Assembly: GCF_009828015.1 (NCBI RefSeq) | Contig: NZ_WTYG01000001.1 | Location: forward strand, 434,001-498,000 | Direction: 5' to 3' | Origin: Qipengyuania citrea | GTDB lineage: Bacteria; Pseudomonadota; Alphaproteobacteria; Sphingomonadales; Sphingomonadaceae | Length of the DNA stretch: 64,000 nt | Shown: in pieces, positions 16,859 to 26,279 of the stretch | Position numbering within the stretch: position 1 is the stretch's first letter | Layout: every line of letters begins with the position of its first letter | Program-made: the position numbers and the translations under genes | Notes under the pieces: model-generated | What the model was told of the DNA's origin: nothing | What the model saw: the letters and a program-made list of their open reading frames with translations, nothing else | Database searches by the model: none

Positions 16859-17751
16859 CCCGGATCGGCTTTCTCGCCTGTGCCGACACGCTCCCCGGCG
16901 ATGGCCCGCGCCGGGGAGACGCGTTCGAACACGATCTCGAAGTCGCCGCGCTGCGACCGGCGCTGGCGGCGCAGGGCCTCGAACTGGAAGAAATCGACTG
17001 GCGCGCGCCGATCGCTGCCTTCGACGGCATAGCGCTGGTGATGCTGGGCACGGCGTGGGACTATCAGGACTATCCCGACGAATTCATCGCCAAGCTGGCG
17101 GCGATCGAGGAGCGCGGCGTTACCATCTGCAATCCGCCCGCCGTGGTACGGTGGAACGCGGACAAGCGCTATCTCGACGAATTGGCGCAGCAGGGGGCCG
17201 CGATCGTCCCGACGCTGTGGCGCAGGGACCTCGGCCGCGCCGGTGTGCAGGACGCGATGGCGCATTTCGCGGCCGATCGCGTAGTGGTGAAACGGCAGGT
17301 CGGCGCAGGTGGTATCGGGCAACACAGCTTTGCGCGCGATTCGCTGCCCGATGACAACTGGACCATGGGCTGCCCCTGCATGGTCCAGCCCTTCCTGCCC
17401 AGCGTGGTGGAGGAAGGCGAGTTCACCTATGTCTTCATCGACGGCGCCTTCAGCCACGGCGTCTGCAAGCGTGCCGGGCCGGACGATTACCGGATCCAGT
17501 CGCTCTACGGCGGATACGAGACCCCCTATACGCCCGACGCGCGCGACCTGGCCGCGGCGCAGGCGGTGGTGGCGGCGCTGCCGTTCGAACCGCTGCTCTA
17601 CGCCCGGATCGACATGGTGCGGCTGCCATCGGGCACGCTGGCAGTGATGGAAGCCGAGTTGATCGAACCCTATCTCTACCCCGAGCAAGCGGACAATCTG
17701 GGCGAATTGGTAGCGCGCGCCGTGCGCGCAAGATTGCCGGGCGGAAGCTAG
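16855..17751 (+). CDS. ATP-grasp domain protein, apparent CUG start
   Basis: A 298-residue protein of the ATP-grasp superfamily, which forms C-N or C-S bonds via acyl-phosphates. Supporting features are WNADKRYLDELAQQGAAIVPT, the ATP-binding lysine segment VVVKRQVGAGGIG, and metal-site-like YARIDMVRLP with MEAELIEPYLY near the end. It resembles RimK/glutathione-synthetase-like proteins of unknown substrate. No ATG, GTG or TTG precedes the conserved N-terminus. CTG at 16855-16857, overlapping the upstream TGA as CTGA and placed 5 bases after GGAG, is the best start. It probably works with the PLP enzyme before it. Confidence 0.8.
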   Translation: MTRIGFLACADTLPGDGPRRGDAFEHDLEVAALRPALAAQGLELEEIDWRAPIAAFDGIALVMLGTAWDYQDYPDEFIAKLAAIEERGVTICNPPAVVRWNADKRYLDELAQQGAAIVPTLWRRDLGRAGVQDAMAHFAADRVVVKRQVGAGGIGQHSFARDSLPDDNWTMGCPCMVQPFLPSVVEEGEFTYVFIDGAFSHGVCKRAGPDDYRIQSLYGGYETPYTPDARDLAAAQAVVAALPFEPLLYARIDMVRLPSGTLAVMEAELIEPYLYPEQADNLGELVARAVRARLPGGS

Positions 17752-17798
17752 GGCCGTCCCCTATCGTTCCGGGCGCCCTCGTCCTTCAGCGGGACGCC

Positions 17799-18332
17799 CT
17801 ACCCGCGCCATTCGCGCCGGTCTTCGGCGGCCTTGAGCACTTCATAAGCAAGTTGCAGCTTCTGGAACTCGGCTGCGGCTTCCTTGTCGCCCGGCTTGAC
17901 GTCGGGATGCACCGTCTTGGCCTTGTCGCGCCAGGCCTTCTTGATCGCCGTGAAATCGGCGTCGGCGTCCAGTTCGAGCACTTCCAGCGCGCGCATTTCG
18001 TCGGCGCTACGCGAGCCGTCGCCGCTGCCGCTCCAGCCGTAATGCTGCGCCTCTGCGTAACCGGCATTCTCGCTGCGTTCGGCCGACGCGCGGGCTTCCT
18101 TCTCGGCCTTGTCGAGCCCTTCGAAATAGTCCCACTTGCGATTGTATTCGGCCGCATGCTTCTGGCAGAACATCCACCGCTCGGGGCTGTTCGGCGCCTT
18201 GGGCGCGGGGCATTCGCCGGGCTCTTCGCAGCCGTGCCGGTCGCACAGGCGCACGGTCGTCGCCTCGCGCGAGGAACCGTAGCCACGCCAGCGGGGGAAG
18301 CCCCAGTCGTTCGAACGGCGCGCCTTAGCCAC
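17799..18332 (-). CDS. J-domain protein
   Basis: A 177-residue co-chaperone-like protein. The C-terminal part (about 115-177) is a DnaJ domain with AIKKAWRDKAKTVHPDVKPG. The HPD tripeptide that stimulates DnaK is intact. The N-terminal half is Cys- and Trp-containing (LCDRHGCEEPGECPAPK and WMFCQKHAAEYNRKWDYFEG) and may bind zinc. This arrangement recurs in alphaproteobacterial J proteins of unknown client. The stop faces that of the ATP-grasp gene 47 bases away. Confidence 0.88.
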   Translation of the reverse strand: MAKARRSNDWGFPRWRGYGSSREATTVRLCDRHGCEEPGECPAPKAPNSPERWMFCQKHAAEYNRKWDYFEGLDKAEKEARASAERSENAGYAEAQHYGWSGSGDGSRSADEMRALEVLELDADADFTAIKKAWRDKAKTVHPDVKPGDKEAAAEFQKLQLAYEVLKAAEDRREWRG

Positions 18333-18426
18333 GGGGCGAAAAAGTCGATTGTCGGGAAAACATCGCGGTTAATCTAGGCGCGCTGGCAAAAGGTGCAACC
18401 GCCGGGAACAGGTTTCAATACGAAAT

Positions 18427-18439
18427 GTTGCATTGCAAC
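18427..18439. promoter_or_regulatory. 13-base palindrome GTTGCATTGCAAC, possible operator
   Basis: A perfect inverted repeat, GTTGCA-T-TGCAAC, lies 47 bases before the ATG of the small exported protein and in the divergent interval with the J-domain gene. The form and position suit a dimeric repressor site, but there is no direct proof. Confidence 0.3.
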
Positions 18440-18485
18440 GTTCGCTAAACCCTTTGGCCGTAGAGCGCCATGCATGAGACCTGAG

Positions 18486-18635
18486 ATGAGCAAACAGCTG
18501 ACCTTCTCCGCCTGCGTCGCAGTCCTGACGATGGCGTCGTTCGCGATTGCCGCCGGCCATGGCGGGTTCGATGCCGGGCGCGGCGGGCAGATCAGCCCGG
18601 GCATGCCTTTCGCGAGCATCAGCGCCGCGCGCTGA
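18486..18635 (+). CDS. small exported protein, unknown function
   Basis: A 49-residue frame beginning MSKQLTFSACVAVLTM with a good signal-peptide shape (hydrophobic core, AIAAG cleavage region), followed by only about 25 Gly-rich residues ending SISAAR. I know no family. An alternative in-frame ATG at 18474 adds four residues. Support is the signal peptide, the free intergenic position and the terminator directly after. It could be a chance frame. Confidence 0.4.
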   Translation: MSKQLTFSACVAVLTMASFAIAAGHGGFDAGRGGQISPGMPFASISAAR

Positions 18636-18657
18636 TTGTAGTCAATGCCCCATAGGG

Positions 18658-18685
18658 AAAGGGCCCCCGCCTGGCGGGAGCCCTC
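18658..18685. terminator. bidirectional terminator between the small exported gene and pal
   Basis: GGGCCCCCGCC and GGCGGGAGCCC form a strong stem around TG, with flanking AAA on one side and TCT on the other. On the minus strand it ends the tol-pal operon (tail CCCTTTCCC), 10 bases past the pal stop. On the plus strand it could end the small gene. Confidence 0.7.
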
Positions 18686-18694
18686 TGGTACGGT

Positions 18695-19201
18695 TCAACC
18701 GATAGTCACGGTCGCAGCGCGGCGGTTCTGCGCCCATGCCGCTTCGTTCGAACCCAAGGCGACCGGGCGTTCCTTCCCGTAGCTTACGGTCCGGATCCGG
18801 TTGGCCGGAATACCGATCGAGACGAGATAGTTCTTCGCGGCATTGGCGCGGCGTTCGCCCAGCGCGAGGTTATAATCGCGCGTGCCGCGTTCGTCGCAAT
18901 GCCCTTCGACAGTGAAGGTCACGCCAGAATACTGGTTGAAGTACTGCGCCTGGCGCTGCAGCTTCGCTTGGTCCTCGGCATCAATGTTGAAGCGGTCGGT
19001 ATCGAAATAGACGACCGTGTTTTCCTGCCCGACGGCGTCGACGAAGTGCTGCTGCGAGCCAACCGTGGGGCCGCTCGGCGCAGGCGCCGGCGCGGGCGTG
19101 GCCGTCGGCGGCGGCGGCAGTTCCTCGGGCGCCTTCTTCTGGCACGCGGCAAGCGCAATGGTCGATGCGAGCATCAGGCCGGTAGCAATACGAGTATTCA
19201 T
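18695..19201 (-). CDS. pal: peptidoglycan-associated lipoprotein Pal
   Basis: Outer-membrane lipoprotein that ties the membrane to peptidoglycan in the Tol-Pal system. The 168 residues have signal peptide and lipobox LAAC (Cys20), a Pro/Ala-rich linker (about 25-45) and an OmpA-type peptidoglycan-binding domain with VYFDTDRFNIDAEDQ, VEGHCDERGTRDYNLALGERR and ANRIRTVSYGKERP. The ATG follows AAGGGGA. It lies 76 bases after tolB in the same direction, in the usual order. Confidence 0.97.
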   Translation of the reverse strand: MNTRIATGLMLASTIALAACQKKAPEELPPPPTATPAPAPAPSGPTVGSQQHFVDAVGQENTVVYFDTDRFNIDAEDQAKLQRQAQYFNQYSGVTFTVEGHCDERGTRDYNLALGERRANAAKNYLVSIGIPANRIRTVSYGKERPVALGSNEAAWAQNRRAATVTIG

Positions 19202-19277
19202 AGGCTGTCCCCTTATAAACAGCGTGGTGAAGTCGTTTTCGTCGCCGAAAGGCGATCCTTGTTCCTAATCAATGCAG

Positions 19278-20666
19278 TCAGGGCAGGATCGGTCCCCAGG
19301 CTGGGTCCGAGGCATCGACCGGCGTCGGCAGGCGGCGCAGGTTCTCACCCGTCAGGTCGACCTGCCACAGGCCGGTCTTGCCGCTGTTGCGTTCGGTGCG
19401 GAAGAACTGGAGGATGCGGCCGTTGGGTGCCCAGGTGGGCGCTTCGTCCTGCCAGCCATTGGTCAGCGTGCGCATGTTGCGGCCGTTGGGACTCATCACT
19501 GCGACATTGAAGTCGCCGGCAATATGCGTGAACGCGATCTGGTCGCCGCGCGGGCTCCATTCGGGCGTCGCTGCTCGGCCACCGAAGAAGGACAATCGGC
19601 GCTGGCCGGTGCCATCGGCGTTCATGATGTAGATCTGCTGGCTGCCCGAACGGTCGCTCTCGAACACGATCTGGCTGCCATCGGGCGAATAGGATCCGCC
19701 GATGTCGATACCGGGCGTATCGGTCAGCCGGATGCTTTCGCCGCCGCTGGCCGATACGCGGTAGATATCGGTGTTGCCGCCCACGGCCATCGAATAGAGA
19801 ATCCAGCGCCCGTCGGGGCTCCAGCGCGGCGCAAAGGTCGGATTGCTGCTCTGGCTGATCAGCGTCTGCCGGCCGGTACCGATGTCGTAGACATAGATGC
19901 GCGGATTGCCGTCGACATAGCTGAGATAGACCAGCTGCTTGTAATCGGGTGAATAGCGCGGCGTCAGCGCGGTCGACCGCCCCGTGGTGATGAACCGGTG
20001 ATTGGCCCCGTCGCTGTCCATGATCGCGAGCCGCTTGGTCCGGTTATCCTTGGGCCCGGTTTCGGCGATATAGGCGATCCGGCTATCGAAGAACGGGCTT
20101 TCGCCGGTCAGCCGCGAATAGACGATATCGGCGCATTTGTGCGCGGCGCGGCGCCAGTCCGCCGGCGGCACGACCCAGCCCTCGCGGACCAGTTCCTGCT
20201 GCAGCGCCATGTCGTAGAGGTAGCAGCCGACCGTCAGCCGGTCGTCGCTGCGCGCGCGGACATAGCCGTGAACGAGCATTTCGGCGCCGCGGTTCGACCA
20301 GATCGGCCAGTTGGGTGCAGTGATCTCGCCGAAGCTGGGCTGCGGCAATGCGTCGGGGCCGGTCGGCTTGAACAGGCCGTTGTTGCGCAGGTCGGCCGTG
20401 ATGACCCGGGCAAGTTCCTTGCCCAGCGCGGCAGTGCCCGAGGAGTTGGCCGGCGTTGCGACATCGCGGTCGGTGGCGAAGCCGGGGATGGCGATCCCGA
20501 GATCGTCGAGATTGCCGTCGAAACTCACGGTCCCCGAAAGGCCTTCGCCTTCGTCGATCGTCTCGACCTCGCCCCCTTCGGGCACGGGCTGCCCCAAATC
20601 CTGGTTCTGGGCCGCGAGCGGCGAGGCGATCATGAGCGCGAGGACGAACAGGGCGGGTTGCTTCAT
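19278..20666 (-). CDS. tolB: Tol-Pal system protein TolB
   Basis: Periplasmic beta-propeller protein that binds Pal and links it to TolA. The 462 residues have a signal peptide (MKQPALFVLALMIASPLAAQ), an N-terminal domain and six-blade propeller repeats such as YSPDYKQLVYLSYVDG, WSPDGRWILYSMAVGG, YSPDGSQIVFESDRSG and WSPRGDQIAFTHIAGD. The ATG at 20666-20664 overlaps the TolA stop as ATGA, favouring it over the upstream ATG at 20708. Confidence 0.97.
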   Translation of the reverse strand: MKQPALFVLALMIASPLAAQNQDLGQPVPEGGEVETIDEGEGLSGTVSFDGNLDDLGIAIPGFATDRDVATPANSSGTAALGKELARVITADLRNNGLFKPTGPDALPQPSFGEITAPNWPIWSNRGAEMLVHGYVRARSDDRLTVGCYLYDMALQQELVREGWVVPPADWRRAAHKCADIVYSRLTGESPFFDSRIAYIAETGPKDNRTKRLAIMDSDGANHRFITTGRSTALTPRYSPDYKQLVYLSYVDGNPRIYVYDIGTGRQTLISQSSNPTFAPRWSPDGRWILYSMAVGGNTDIYRVSASGGESIRLTDTPGIDIGGSYSPDGSQIVFESDRSGSQQIYIMNADGTGQRRLSFFGGRAATPEWSPRGDQIAFTHIAGDFNVAVMSPNGRNMRTLTNGWQDEAPTWAPNGRILQFFRTERNSGKTGLWQVDLTGENLRRLPTPVDASDPAWGPILP

Positions 20667-21478
20667 CGGGACAGGTTCCAATCGAAATCGACGGTTACGG
20701 TCTTCCACGCCTCGTAATATTCGGGCGGGAGGTCGAAGGGGGCGGCGAGTTGGACCGCCCTGATAGCATTTTCGGCATGCCGCGGCGCCTGCGCGCGGTT
20801 GGCTTCGGTCTCGCCCCGCTGGCCGACGAGGCTGGGCGCACCCGCCAGCGTTCCATCGGGATTGAGCCGGAAACGGATTTTCGAAACCAGCTTTTCTCGG
20901 TCCGCGCCATCGACGGGCCGCCAGTGCGGTCGCAATTGCCGCGCCACGGCCTGGAACAGCGAGGCCTTGGCGCTTGCGCCGATCTGCGACGCGGGCACCC
21001 GCGTTTCATTGGTGCGCGTGCTGTCGCCAGAACCTTCGAGGAAATTGTCGCCGAGGCGCGAGCCCCCGCTGCGCTGACTGGCTTGCGGCTGGCTTTGCGT
21101 GCGAGGCGGATCGGGCCGCGTCGTCGGTCGGGGTTCGGGCCGCGCCTGGGGACGCGCAGCCGGCTGCGCGGCCTGCGTGCGCGCGGGCGGAACCGGCCGT
21201 TCGACCTGCGGCGGGACCGGCAGTTCCTGCGCCGGCGCGGGCGCAGGATTGATGTCGAGCGTGGGCGCTGCCGATGCCCGGCTCTCGGTAACCGGGTCGG
21301 GCGCGGTTGCCTGCATGCCGACATCTTCGGCGAGGCTGACCGTCATGCGCTGCGGCGGATCGATGGTGGGCGCGGGGAACAGCCCCTGGACGAACAGCAT
21401 GGCGAACAGCGCGAGGTGCAGGATGACCGCGACCGCCAGCCCGGTCCGCTCCTCTGCCCTGATTGCCGTTCTCTCCAT
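20663..21478 (-). CDS. tolA: TolA-like energy-transducing protein
   Basis: Inner-membrane link between TolQR and the TolB/Pal partners. The 271-residue protein has one N-terminal membrane helix (LAVAVILHLALFAMLFVQGL), a long Pro/Arg/Ala/Gln-rich periplasmic stretch (about 75-145) and a C-terminal TonB/TolA-like domain with LRPHWRPVDGADREKLVSKI and RFRLNPDGTLAG. Sequence in this family is poorly conserved, so the name rests on architecture and position between tolR and tolB. It is 9 bases after tolR and overlaps tolB by 4. Confidence 0.88.
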   Translation of the reverse strand: MERTAIRAEERTGLAVAVILHLALFAMLFVQGLFPAPTIDPPQRMTVSLAEDVGMQATAPDPVTESRASAAPTLDINPAPAPAQELPVPPQVERPVPPARTQAAQPAARPQARPEPRPTTRPDPPRTQSQPQASQRSGGSRLGDNFLEGSGDSTRTNETRVPASQIGASAKASLFQAVARQLRPHWRPVDGADREKLVSKIRFRLNPDGTLAGAPSLVGQRGETEANRAQAPRHAENAIRAVQLAAPFDLPPEYYEAWKTVTVDFDWNLSR

Positions 21479-21487
21479 GACGTGCGG

Positions 21488-21966
<479 letters not shown>

Positions 21967-21967
<1 letters not shown>

Positions 21968-22665
21968 CAGCGGGTTTCCAGCTGGCGGCTGAAGGTCGCG
22001 TTCAGCTTGTCGGCGAAACGCTGCAGCCGCGCTTCGTAGCGATCCACGCGGTGGCCGAAGCGGTTGTAGGCGATAACCGCGGGGATCGCCGCGAACAGGC
22101 CGATCGCAGTGGCGAAGAGCGCTTCGGAGATACCCGGTGCGACAACGGCGAGCGAGGAGCTTTCCTGTGCGCCGATCTGGAAGAAGCTGTTCATGATGCC
22201 CCAAACGGTACCGAACAGGCCGACGAAGGGCGCCACCGAACCGACCGTAGCAAGGAAGTTGAGGCGTTCGGCGATATCGTCCGCCTCGATCGCGATCTGG
22301 CTGTCCATCGCCACCGCGACCCGCCCGCGCAGGGCTTCGGGATCGCGCACTGCGGTCTTGGTCGAACGGCGATATTCGGAGACGGCCGCCTGCGCGACGC
22401 GCGCTGCGGGGATGTCCTTGCTGCCGCGCTCGGACGTGAAGCGGTCGAAGCTCTCCGCCTGCCAGAACTCGCTTTCATACTCGATCGTGCGGCTACGCAG
22501 CTTGCGCATGCGCAGGCTGAAGCTGACGATGATCATCCACACCCAGATGCTGGCCAGCAGCAGGCCGGCCATGACCAGCTGCACGACGATGTCGGCATCG
22601 AGGAACAGGCGGATCGGGTCGAGCCGGGTCGGTGCCGCGGCGGCGAGAAAAGTAAGCGAGCTCAT
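21967..22665 (-). CDS. tolQ: TolQ (MotA/TolQ/ExbB family)
   Basis: Proton-channel subunit of the Tol motor used in outer-membrane constriction at division. The 232 residues have a first membrane helix ([21 protein letters not shown]) and a cytoplasmic loop with [20 protein letters not shown]. The family signature region follows: [20 protein letters not shown], then [23 protein letters not shown]. The ATG at 22665 follows AGGGGAC and overlaps the ybgC stop as ATGA. Confidence 0.96.
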
Positions 22666-23126
22666 GAGTCCCCTTGCTCGACAAAATGCGCGAAAGCCGC
22701 GCGCCATTCTTCGGGCTGGCGCTTGGGCCGGCCCTCGGGTGAAACGAAGCCGACGCGCAAATGTGCCTCGGCCAGAAGTTCGCGCTTTTCATCCGCCAAC
22801 CTGAACGCAAGCTGGTGCATCCGGCACGATGCCGCTTTGAGTTCGGTGCAGCGCGTTTCTATCAGCACATCGTCGTCGAGCCTGGCGGGCCGCAGATATT
22901 TCAGATTGACCTCGGAGACCGCATAGGCGCCGCCCCCGGTTTCGATCGCTGCCCGCTGGTCGATCTTCAGCTGGCGCAGCAGATCGCTGCGCGCGCGTTC
23001 GAACCAGCGCAGGTAGTTGGCGTGATACGTGATCCCCGACAGGTCCGTGTCTTCGTAATAGACACGCACCGCATAGAAGTGCCGGCCGGCGTCGAGCGTT
23101 CCATCGGGGAAGGAGGGCAAAGTCAT
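22662..23126 (-). CDS. ybgC: tol-pal system-associated acyl-CoA thioesterase YbgC
   Basis: Hotdog-fold thioesterase usually first in the tol-pal operon. The 154 residues include VYYEDTDLSGITYHANYLRWFERAR, the YbgC/4-hydroxybenzoyl-CoA thioesterase signature with catalytic Asp in EDTD. A TTG two codons upstream (23132) could also start it. The ATG at 23126 is preferred. Confidence 0.94.
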   Translation of the reverse strand: MTLPSFPDGTLDAGRHFYAVRVYYEDTDLSGITYHANYLRWFERARSDLLRQLKIDQRAAIETGGGAYAVSEVNLKYLRPARLDDDVLIETRCTELKAASCRMHQLAFRLADEKRELLAEAHLRVGFVSPEGRPKRQPEEWRAAFAHFVEQGDS

Positions 23127-23214
23127 GGTCAAGCGCGCCCTTTAGACGAGGCGCCGATGGCCGGGCAATCCAGAACGACGAGCCGACCTTTTCGAGCGAC
23201 CAGCGGGACGCCTG

Positions 23215-24225
23215 TCACTCGCCGCGCAGATCGGACAGCTTGCGTTCCCATTGCAATGCATGCGCGATGATCTGCTCCAGGTCGGCATGGCGCGGCTGCC
23301 ATGGCAGCGTTTCCCTTATCCGCGAGGGATCCGACACCAGCTCCGCCGGGTCGCCCGCGCGGCGCGGTTCGAGCCGGCGCGTGATGGTCTGGTTGGTCAC
23401 CCGGTCGACCGCGTCGAGCACCTCGGTGACCGAAAAGCCGCGGCCATAGCCGCAGTTCATCGTCAGCGACCGGCCCGGCTGTTCGATCAGCGCCTCGAGC
23501 GCGAGCAGGTGCGCCTGTGCCAGATCGCTGACGTGGATGTAGTCGCGCACGCCGGTGCCGTCGGGCGTATCGTAATCGGTGCCGAAAACGGCCACGTCGT
23601 CGCGTTTGCCCGTGGCTGCTTCGCAGGCGACCTTGATCAGATGCGTGGCACCCGCGGTCGACTGGCCCGTGCGCGCCTGCGGATCGGCGCCCGCGACATT
23701 GAAATAGCGCAGGGCGCAGAAATTGAAGCCGTGCGCCGCGCTGGCGTCGGCCAGCATCTGTTCGGTCATCAGCTTGGACCAGCCATACGGATTGATCGGC
23801 TGCTTGGGGCTGTCCTCGGTCACCGGCGAATGTTCGGGCGTGCCGTACGTCGCCGCGGTCGAGCTGAAGATGAAATGCGCGACACCGCCTTCCACCGCCG
23901 CCTCGATCAGCGCGCGGCTCTTGACCGTGTTGTTGTCGTAATAGCCCAGCGGGTCCTCGACCGATTCCGGGACGACGATCGATCCGGCAAAATGCATGAT
24001 CGCTTCGGTGCCCTGCTCGGCGAAGATCTGTTCGAGCAGGATGGAATCGGAAATATCGCCTTCGTACAGCGGAACATCCTCGGGCACGGCGAAGGCAAAG
24101 CCGGTCGACAAATTGTCGATCACGGCCACCGGCCACCCGGCATCGCGTAGCGCGAGCACTGCATGACTGCCGATATAGCCTGCCCCCCCGGTGACCAGCA
24201 CGGGGACCTTCGTCGTCTCGTTCAT
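23215..24225 (-). CDS. galE: UDP-glucose 4-epimerase
   Basis: Interconverts UDP-glucose and UDP-galactose, supplying sugar nucleotides for surface polysaccharide. The 336-residue SDR enzyme has the NAD site VLVTGGAGYIGSHAV at the N-terminus, the catalytic Ser-Thr region FIFSSTAATYGTP, active-site tyrosine and lysine in NPYGWSKLMTEQ, and NVAGADPQ. The ATG at 24225 (MNETTKVPVL) is favoured over one six codons earlier. Confidence 0.95.
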   Translation of the reverse strand: MNETTKVPVLVTGGAGYIGSHAVLALRDAGWPVAVIDNLSTGFAFAVPEDVPLYEGDISDSILLEQIFAEQGTEAIMHFAGSIVVPESVEDPLGYYDNNTVKSRALIEAAVEGGVAHFIFSSTAATYGTPEHSPVTEDSPKQPINPYGWSKLMTEQMLADASAAHGFNFCALRYFNVAGADPQARTGQSTAGATHLIKVACEAATGKRDDVAVFGTDYDTPDGTGVRDYIHVSDLAQAHLLALEALIEQPGRSLTMNCGYGRGFSVTEVLDAVDRVTNQTITRRLEPRRAGDPAELVSDPSRIRETLPWQPRHADLEQIIAHALQWERKLSDLRGE

Positions 24226-24386
24226 GGAGCGAAGGACTAGCACACCCGCCGGTTACGGCAACGCCGCAGATTTTCGCGCGCGAAGGGCAAGTTCTGCGGA
24301 AATTCGGCAGCGATGGTGCAAATCCGCCGTGCCATGCGTTGCAGCTCCAGTCAGACATACTCGGAAGTCGCAGAGGATCGCACACG

Positions 24387-24992
24387 ATGAAAGCCACCCC
24401 CCTAGCCATGGTCATGGCGTCCGCCCTGTCGCTCGCGGCCTGCACCACCCCGTCCGGCCCCGTCGAAGTGACCCGCTTCGTCGCCCCCGACCGCGTGACC
24501 GAACTGGGCAGCGGACCGATCTTCGTCGAAAGCGCCCCGGGCGGCGAAAGCGACAGCCTGGCGCTGGCCCCTTACAAGGCTGCGGTTGCCGAGGAACTGC
24601 GCCGGCTCGGCTATAGGGAAAGCGACCGCGCGGGCGCCGGCCAGATCGCGCGGGTGTCGCTGGTGCGGTACGTGGTCGGCAGCGGCGGCAAGCGCAGCCC
24701 GGTAAGCGTCGGCGTCGGCGGTTCGACGGGCAGCTACGGTTCGGGTGTGGGGCTGGGCATCGGCATCAATCTGGGCGGCGGCGCGAAAGACCGGCTCGGC
24801 ACCGAACTGTCGGTTGCGATCACCGATGCGGCGAGCGGCACCAGCCTGTGGGAGGGCCGCGCCGATTTCCAGCCGCCCGAGGATTCCCCCCTTGCACGCG
24901 GAACGGCGAACGCCCAGACGGTCGCCTCTGCCTTGTTCAGGGAATTCCCCGGCAACAATGGCGAAACGATAGAAGTAGAGGTTACCGAGTGA
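24387..24992 (+). CDS. DUF4136-type lipoprotein
   Basis: A 201-residue outer-membrane-type lipoprotein with signal peptide and lipobox LAAC (Cys19). The body has alternating strands, with [20 protein letters not shown] early, a Gly/Ser-rich middle (about 105-130) and [21 protein letters not shown] late, as in DUF4136 proteins. Function is unknown. Its TGA overlaps the GTG start of the M14 carboxypeptidase (GTGA). It is divergent from galE. Confidence 0.75.
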   Translation: MKATPLAMVMASALSLAACTTPSGPVEVTRFVAPDRVTELGSGPIFVESAPGGESDSLALAPYKAAVAEELRRLGYRESDRAGAGQIARVSLVRYVVGSGGKRSPVSVGVGGSTGSYGSGVGLGIGINLGGGAKDRLGTELSVAITDAASGTSLWEGRADFQPPEDSPLARGTANAQTVASALFREFPGNNGETIEVEVTE

Positions 24993-26128
24993 GCGATATC
25001 CGGATCGATTCCGCCTTCGACAGTGGCAATATCGAAGTGCTGTCGGTGAGCGGCGCCAGCGCCATGCTGGCGATCCCGAAGGACACGAACAGCGAATTCA
25101 AGCAGTGGTTCCACTTCCGCGTCGCAGGCGCTGCGGGCCGCGAGCTCGAGTTGCGGATCACCGGACTGGAAGACAGCGCCTACCCCGGCGGCTGGCCCGA
25201 TTACGACGCCTGCGTTTCGGAAGACCGCGATTACTGGGGCCGTGCATCGTCCTCCTATGACAAGGACATCGGCGGCGGCACGCTGACCATTCGCTACACC
25301 CCCGCCAGCGATATCGCCTGGTTTGCCTATTTCGCGCCCTATTCGATGGAACGCCATCACGATCTGGTGTCCGAGGCGGCCGCCGCCGAAGGCGTCGATC
25401 ACGTGCATCTCGGCACCACGCTCGATGGCCAGCCGATCGACTGCCTCGAAATGGGCGAGGGCGACACCAAGGTGTGGTTCTACGCGCGCCAGCACCCGGG
25501 CGAAACGCAGGCCGAATGGTGGATGGAAGGCGCGCTCGAAGTGCTGACCGATCCCGCCGACAGCGTCGGCCGCGAACTGCGCAAGCGGTGCCGCCTGCAC
25601 CTCGTCCCCAACTGCAACCCCGATGGATCGAAGCGGGGCAATCTGCGTGTCAATGCAGCGGGCACCAACCTCAACCGCGAATGGGACAACCCGACCCTCG
25701 AAAAGTCGCCCGAAGTGCTCGCCATCCGCAACCGGATGGACGAAACCGGCGTCGATTTCGCGATGGACGTCCATGGCGACGAAGCAATCCCGGTCGCCTT
25801 TCTCGCCGGCTACGAGGGCATCCCCAGCTGGACCGATGCGCAGGGCGACCGCTATTATCGCTACGAGGCGATCCTCGACCGGCGCACGCCCGACTTCCAG
25901 ACCGAGCTGGGTTATACCAAGGCCCCGCGCGGAAAGGCCAATCTGGCGATGAGCACCAACCAGGTCGCCGAACGCTTCGGCGCCACCGCGATGACGCTCG
26001 AAATGCCTTACAAGGACAACAAGGCCAATCCCGAACCCGAACAGGGCTGGAGCCCCGAACGGTGCAAGATGCTGGCGCGCGATTGCCTCGCGGCACTGCT
26101 CGAATATCTCGACACGCCCGACGCCTGA
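24989..26128 (+). CDS. M14 family zinc carboxypeptidase (cytosolic type)
   Basis: A 379-residue metallocarboxypeptidase resembling cytosolic carboxypeptidases (CCP/AGBL), which in eukaryotes trim glutamates from tubulin. An N-terminal beta domain ([30 protein letters not shown]) precedes the catalytic domain with zinc motif [15 protein letters not shown] (HxxE) and the third ligand in [27 protein letters not shown] is the substrate-binding loop with its conserved Asn and Arg. No signal peptide is present. The start is GTG at 24989, within the lipoprotein stop. The bacterial substrate is unknown. Confidence 0.9.
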   Translation: MSDIRIDSAFDSGNIEVLSVSGASAMLAIPKDTNSEFKQWFHFRVAGAAGRELELRITGLEDSAYPGGWPDYDACVSEDRDYWGRASSSYDKDIGGGTLTIRYTPASDIAWFAYFAPYSMERHHDLVSEAAAAEGVDHVHLGTTLDGQPIDCLEMGEGDTKVWFYARQHPGETQAEWWMEGALEVLTDPADSVGRELRKRCRLHLVPNCNPDGSKRGNLRVNAAGTNLNREWDNPTLEKSPEVLAIRNRMDETGVDFAMDVHGDEAIPVAFLAGYEGIPSWTDAQGDRYYRYEAILDRRTPDFQTELGYTKAPRGKANLAMSTNQVAERFGATAMTLEMPYKDNKANPEPEQGWSPERCKMLARDCLAALLEYLDTPDA

Positions 26129-26279
26129 CCAGAATGCTGGACGGCGGGCGCTAGCGAACCTCGCGGCTCGCAATGCGCGGCGCCTGCCGTCATTCCTGCG
26201 CGTCGCAACATGCTTCCGGTCTTGAAAATCTCTCTCGGCGCAGGGGCTTAGGCCGCAGCGCCGAGTTAAGCCGAGCGTG

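Noticed and set aside
17766-17799. Terminator between the ATP-grasp and J-domain genes
   Set aside because: GGGC/GCCC and GTCC/GGAC can pair but need a 6-base bulge, and there is no T run.
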